This document shows, piece after piece, positions 60,476 to 64,000 of a DNA stretch of 64,000 bases; within the stretch, counting starts at the first letter, position 1; the number at the start of each line of letters is the position of its first letter. Under the pieces are notes generated by a model that ran no database searches, had not been told where the DNA came from, and saw only the letters and a program-made list of their open reading frames with translations. The position numbers and the translations under genes are program-made. The stretch spans positions 63,175,389 through 63,239,388 of the forward strand of contig CM069435.1 in NCBI GenBank assembly GCA_035610365.1, given 5' to 3'. Source of the stretch: Aquatica leii (lineage: Eukaryota > Arthropoda > Insecta > Coleoptera > Lampyridae).

Positions 60476-60508
60476 GTTACACACAAACACACACACACAC
60501 AGACACCC
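60476..60508 (+). repeat. CA microsatellite
   Basis: An ACACACAAACACACACACACACA run followed by GACACCC. It sits at the end of the second direct-repeat copy. Confidence 0.9.
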
Positions 60509-60619
60509 AAATTTTTTTTGTCAAAAATACATTATTCTGATTTAGAAGACCTTGAAACCTAAAATTATGCAGTAAAAATTTTTTGAAAAAAAATTGCGAT
60601 CGCTATACTTTCCTTATAG

Positions 60620-63608
60620 GAAATTAAAAAACGGTTGATTTAACTAGTTCGTTAATTCAGCGCTCACTATTATCTCATTTATTTTGTTGTATCTGCGATT
60701 AATAATTAAATTCAATTTTTTTAATTTGTATTTTTGATCAAATGAGAATAAATCCGTTAGCTCATAGTTCAAAGGTAAGTTTACCTGCAAAAGAATAAGG
60801 CGCACATATTTTTTTCACTTACACTTACGTCAAGACTCGCGTCGTCCTCGGTTATTACAACCTACACGATAAATTTTTTTGACAATTAAGTAATATAGTA
60901 AAAAATACGATGAGTTTTTATGAAAGCTATACTTTAAAAAAAATCTATGTTTAAAAAACTGTCTATAAACAAACAGAATAAAAATACAAAAATTCTAAAT
61001 ATTGTAACTTAAGTTTTTGGATTAAATTTAGGACTATTTTATAGTTACGTATGCAAAAATAAAGTTGCTTATTAAACTTAACTTGATTTTTGCTTAGGTA
61101 TTCGTAATTAGTTTATGACGTCTATTTTACGTAACAAAAATAAAAGCATAAAACAACAAGTTTTAACAAATGAATAATTATGTATCTATTTTGCTTTTTA
61201 TCTTTAAACTAAAACTAAAAATAAACCTAAATAGAATTTATAACAGAAAAATTTAAACTCGCGTTTTGAACCTAAATAAAATGTACGGTTTTACTGCTAT
61301 TTTAAAACAGTTTACAAACCTAATTATAGACAAATCATAAACAATTGAATTGTTTATGAAACCATTTTAGAAAAGTTTGTGCTGCGCCAAATAAAATAAA
61401 TTTATGAACCAAAAGCGCTTTTATAATTGCATGAAAAAACTGTTAAATAATAAATTGAATTAAATAATTGGTTTAAATTTTTTTAATTCTTGTTAAAACT
61501 AAACTAAATAATATGCGAAAATTTATTTAAAAATGTATATGCATAATATAATCTTCTAATTAAAATTAATTAATTATTAATGACGTAAAATTTTTCCGTC
61601 AGAAAACATTTGATTACAAGCTCAAATAAGTTTAATAACCATATAAAAATATAACATTTAAGTACTTCTTTTTATACTAAAATATTTGTGAAACAAATTT
61701 TAATGCAATTATAAAATTTAACTTGGTTTAATTATTAAGACAGTAATTTTATAAACCGTTAAATTGAAATGAAACGATTGGAAATTTAATAAAGTAGTTA
61801 TTTAGCTGGTGAACTTTTTAAATTCAATGCTAAGTAACTAATACCTTGTGTGCAAGTTAAGAAGAAAAGGTAACTTAAACCGTTTGGAACTAAAAGACCA
61901 TGAACCTAAACAGACTTGTGCAGTTTAGTAGGAGTATTAAACACCCACATCCCTTAAAAGTCACTGCTTTGAACTCGCATTAGAGAAATCTAATCAATTG
62001 AGTTTGTGATAACACGCTAACAATCTTTATGAATAAAATAAATTTGTAGTTTTGACTCATTTTTGTTTTAATTGATTATTTTAATTTGATTATTTAATAT
62101 AGTTAAAGTTTTTAATAGCATGACATGAAAAAATTATGTAAAAACACAATAGTATACAAAAAAACGCATTTTAATCGTTTTTCCATTATTAATTATATGT
62201 ATTATACGTTTAAAAATATGAATGTACACTATTTACTGTCTGAAGTCTGAAACAAAATTTATCTTGCTGTTTAACGTCAAATTTTAAAGCAAACGCTAGC
62301 AGATGATACATAAATCGTTAGCAGTGAGCTAGAAAATATTGAAGCATTCCCGAAACCCTAAGAATATTTAAGGCAATTTACGAAACAAACAAAATATAAT
62401 ATTTCAAGATAAGGCAAAAATATACACGGTGTGTATAAATTGACGATAAAGCTTCACGCTGCGACATTCTTCGTTGAATTCTGAATCGAAAATCTTAATG
62501 ATAAACTGTTGTATTATGCTTCATAGGTTTGTACGTTTAGACTTTTGTTCTATAAATAAGTGTTAGTTAGTTTTCTAGTAGAGATAGCTGCGAGTAAAAA
62601 TAAATTAAAAAATTAGATACTTTTGTTTTGTTAACGATTTCTTTTTTGACTTCAAAGTTTGTTTTTAACATTACTTTATTAACGTATTTTTAGTTAAACT
62701 TTTCCGTTCTTATGCGATTTCAACAGATTTCAATCATAAGCATCTTCTGTCAAATTTTGACATTTATGTATCCAATTCGACTTTCTTGTTTAATTTTTGT
62801 ATAACCTTTTCTTTTTTTGTGATTTATTGTGTACTTTTGATTAATTTTTGGGGTTCTGTGTTTTTTGAGATGTTTCTTAATGTTTTCTTTAATCATAGTG
62901 GCTTTTACATTCAGTGTTTTTAAAAATTGAAATAAAGAAGATAGCAACGGCAGGAATTACAGTCGTATGCTAGTTTACAGTGTTGACAAATCTATGGGTT
63001 TTTTTAAGTGGTTCCTAAACCTACAATGTATAATACAGCGCAGGCCGCTTATTGGAATTGCGAATAATGTATTCAATCGGGTAATATTATGACTTTATTA
63101 AAAAATCCGTCCGAATGTATGCTACTACATAGAAAAAACATTGTTTATAATAAAAAAAATTTGATTTATGTTATTAATTTTCTTCTCAGGTTTGTTTCTA
63201 TACATGAACAATAATCTGTTTTGCATCAATTTTTTAGCTGTATTTTTACCATATGCTTGTAAAGTGAGTATAAAATTGTACTCTACAAATATTTGTTTTG
63301 CATATTTAGCTTTATTTCTGCAGTGTTATTTATTTATTCAAGTATTTTTACTGACCTACGTAACATTGCCTCATTTAAACATTCCTATGTACGTTATCTT
63401 CAATTTACTTTGTATTCTCAATGTTACTGGAAAATATGTGCCGTTTAACATTAATTTGTAGTTATTATTAACGGTGTCAAAAAAGTATTTAATGTAACCG
63501 GTCCGTAATTTTTGATTCATTTGACATTTTTTTTTGTTTTATTACATTTATTACATTACATTACTTGTAATTTGATATTTTTGCTTGTGGTGATGTTATA
63601 GTTTCATC
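60620..63608. other. AT-rich DNA without recognisable genes
   Basis: About 3 kb of very AT-rich sequence. A 97-aa hydrophobic frame at 63168-63461 is most likely a by-product of T-rich codons. Confidence 0.5.
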
Positions 63609-64000
63609 TTCTAAACCAGTGGTTCTCAAACACTTATCATAGTCAACACTTGCCTACGGACCCTTGAGTGAAAAAACTACATAAATGCATAATTGAAAAA
63701 TTATAAATTTAACTTTGATTTCTTCAATGGTTAATGGTGACGTAACAATAAAATATAAATAAAACATTTTGTTGAAGAATTATTTATTGAAATTACAACT
63801 TTTGTTTTAAAATACAAAAACAAATTTTAATGACTTGGATGAACCTGATGAGAGTAATTTTTTGTCACATAACGGCACTAAATCTACGTTTTACCAAATC
63901 AGAAAACAGAAAAGCAATCAACAGCTTTTGTACAATAATCCATAATGCTGGATGTAAAATTGGGATCGGTATTTGTAACCAGAAATTATCGTATCCTTGT
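63609..64000 (-). pseudogene. hAT-7, 3' end of a Buster-type hAT element (window edge)
   Basis: The terminus CAGTGGTTCTCAAAC lies at 63617-63631, preceded by the octamer TTCTAAAC with central TA (Buster type). On the minus strand, coding similarity enters at the window edge with WIIVQKLLIAFLFSDLVKRRFSAVM, parallel to the end of hAT-3. It meets TGA and then keeps only the HQVHPSH-type C-terminus near 63850, so most of the RGDLRL block has been deleted. Its 3' tail is similar to 32210-32406. The element continues beyond the window. Confidence 0.8.

Noticed and set aside
63168..63461. 97-aa hydrophobic frame resembling a membrane protein
   Set aside because: T-rich DNA naturally encodes Phe/Leu/Ile runs; no recognisable receptor motif and no exon context.

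Overview
This is a eukaryotic, AT-rich window (clearly above 65% A+T by eye) with no operons, ribosome-binding sites or bacterial genes. Its mix of transposon families (Tc1-like, pogo/Tigger-like, piggyBac-like, several hAT lineages, a Jockey-like LINE, a Ty3/Gypsy-like element) points to an arthropod, most likely an insect. The species cannot be told from the sequence. I see no convincing host gene. Everything recognisable is a decayed mobile element, so the window reads as an intergenic or heterochromatic transposon graveyard.

Layout. 1-8.6 kb: AT-rich non-coding DNA holding one half of an LTR-like repeat pair (1306-1630), a GC-rich palindrome (2565-2690) and a satellite-like repeat (about 3040-3560). 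8.6-9.3 kb: a decayed Tc1-like transposase on the minus strand. 10.1-16.1 kb: a ZMYM1-like hAT transposase (hAT-1) split by the most striking object here, a 4.6-kb Tc1-superfamily element (10726-15324). That element is a giant palindrome with two arms of about 2 kb around a 0.58-kb spacer, flanked by a TA duplication. 16.1-18.1 kb: a Buster/ZBED-type hAT (hAT-2). 18-27 kb: mostly anonymous, with one doubtful two-exon mini-ORF. 27-32.4 kb: a cluster of three hAT fragments (hAT-3, hAT-4 and a further 3' end). 32.48-35.46 kb: a nearly complete pogo-like element with inverted ends, subterminal repeats and only two visible coding lesions. 37.7-38.6 kb: a broken member of an uncharacterised arthropod protein family. 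40.3-40.9 kb: hAT-5. 42-43.8 kb: second copies of the LTR-like and satellite-like repeats. 48.0-49.9 kb: a Jockey-like LINE, cut by a second LINE tail. 50.7-54.0 kb: a minus-strand Ty3/Gypsy-like element with gag knuckle, protease, RT, RNase H and integrase traces. 56.6-57.0 kb: hAT-6. 57.5-59.2 kb: a piggyBac-like transposase. 59.8-60.5 kb: a tandem duplication. 63.6-64 kb: the 3' end of another Buster hAT, running off the window.

No genes here cooperate in a pathway. The relations are nesting and relative age. The palindromic Tc1 element jumped into hAT-1, hAT-2 sits against the end of hAT-1, and the hATs lie nested beside the pogo element. The palindromic element is the best candidate for something undescribed: both of its ends come from the 3' half of one transposase gene, both arms share the same lesions, and arm divergence is uneven. 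Its own transposase looks defective, so it was probably mobilised in trans.
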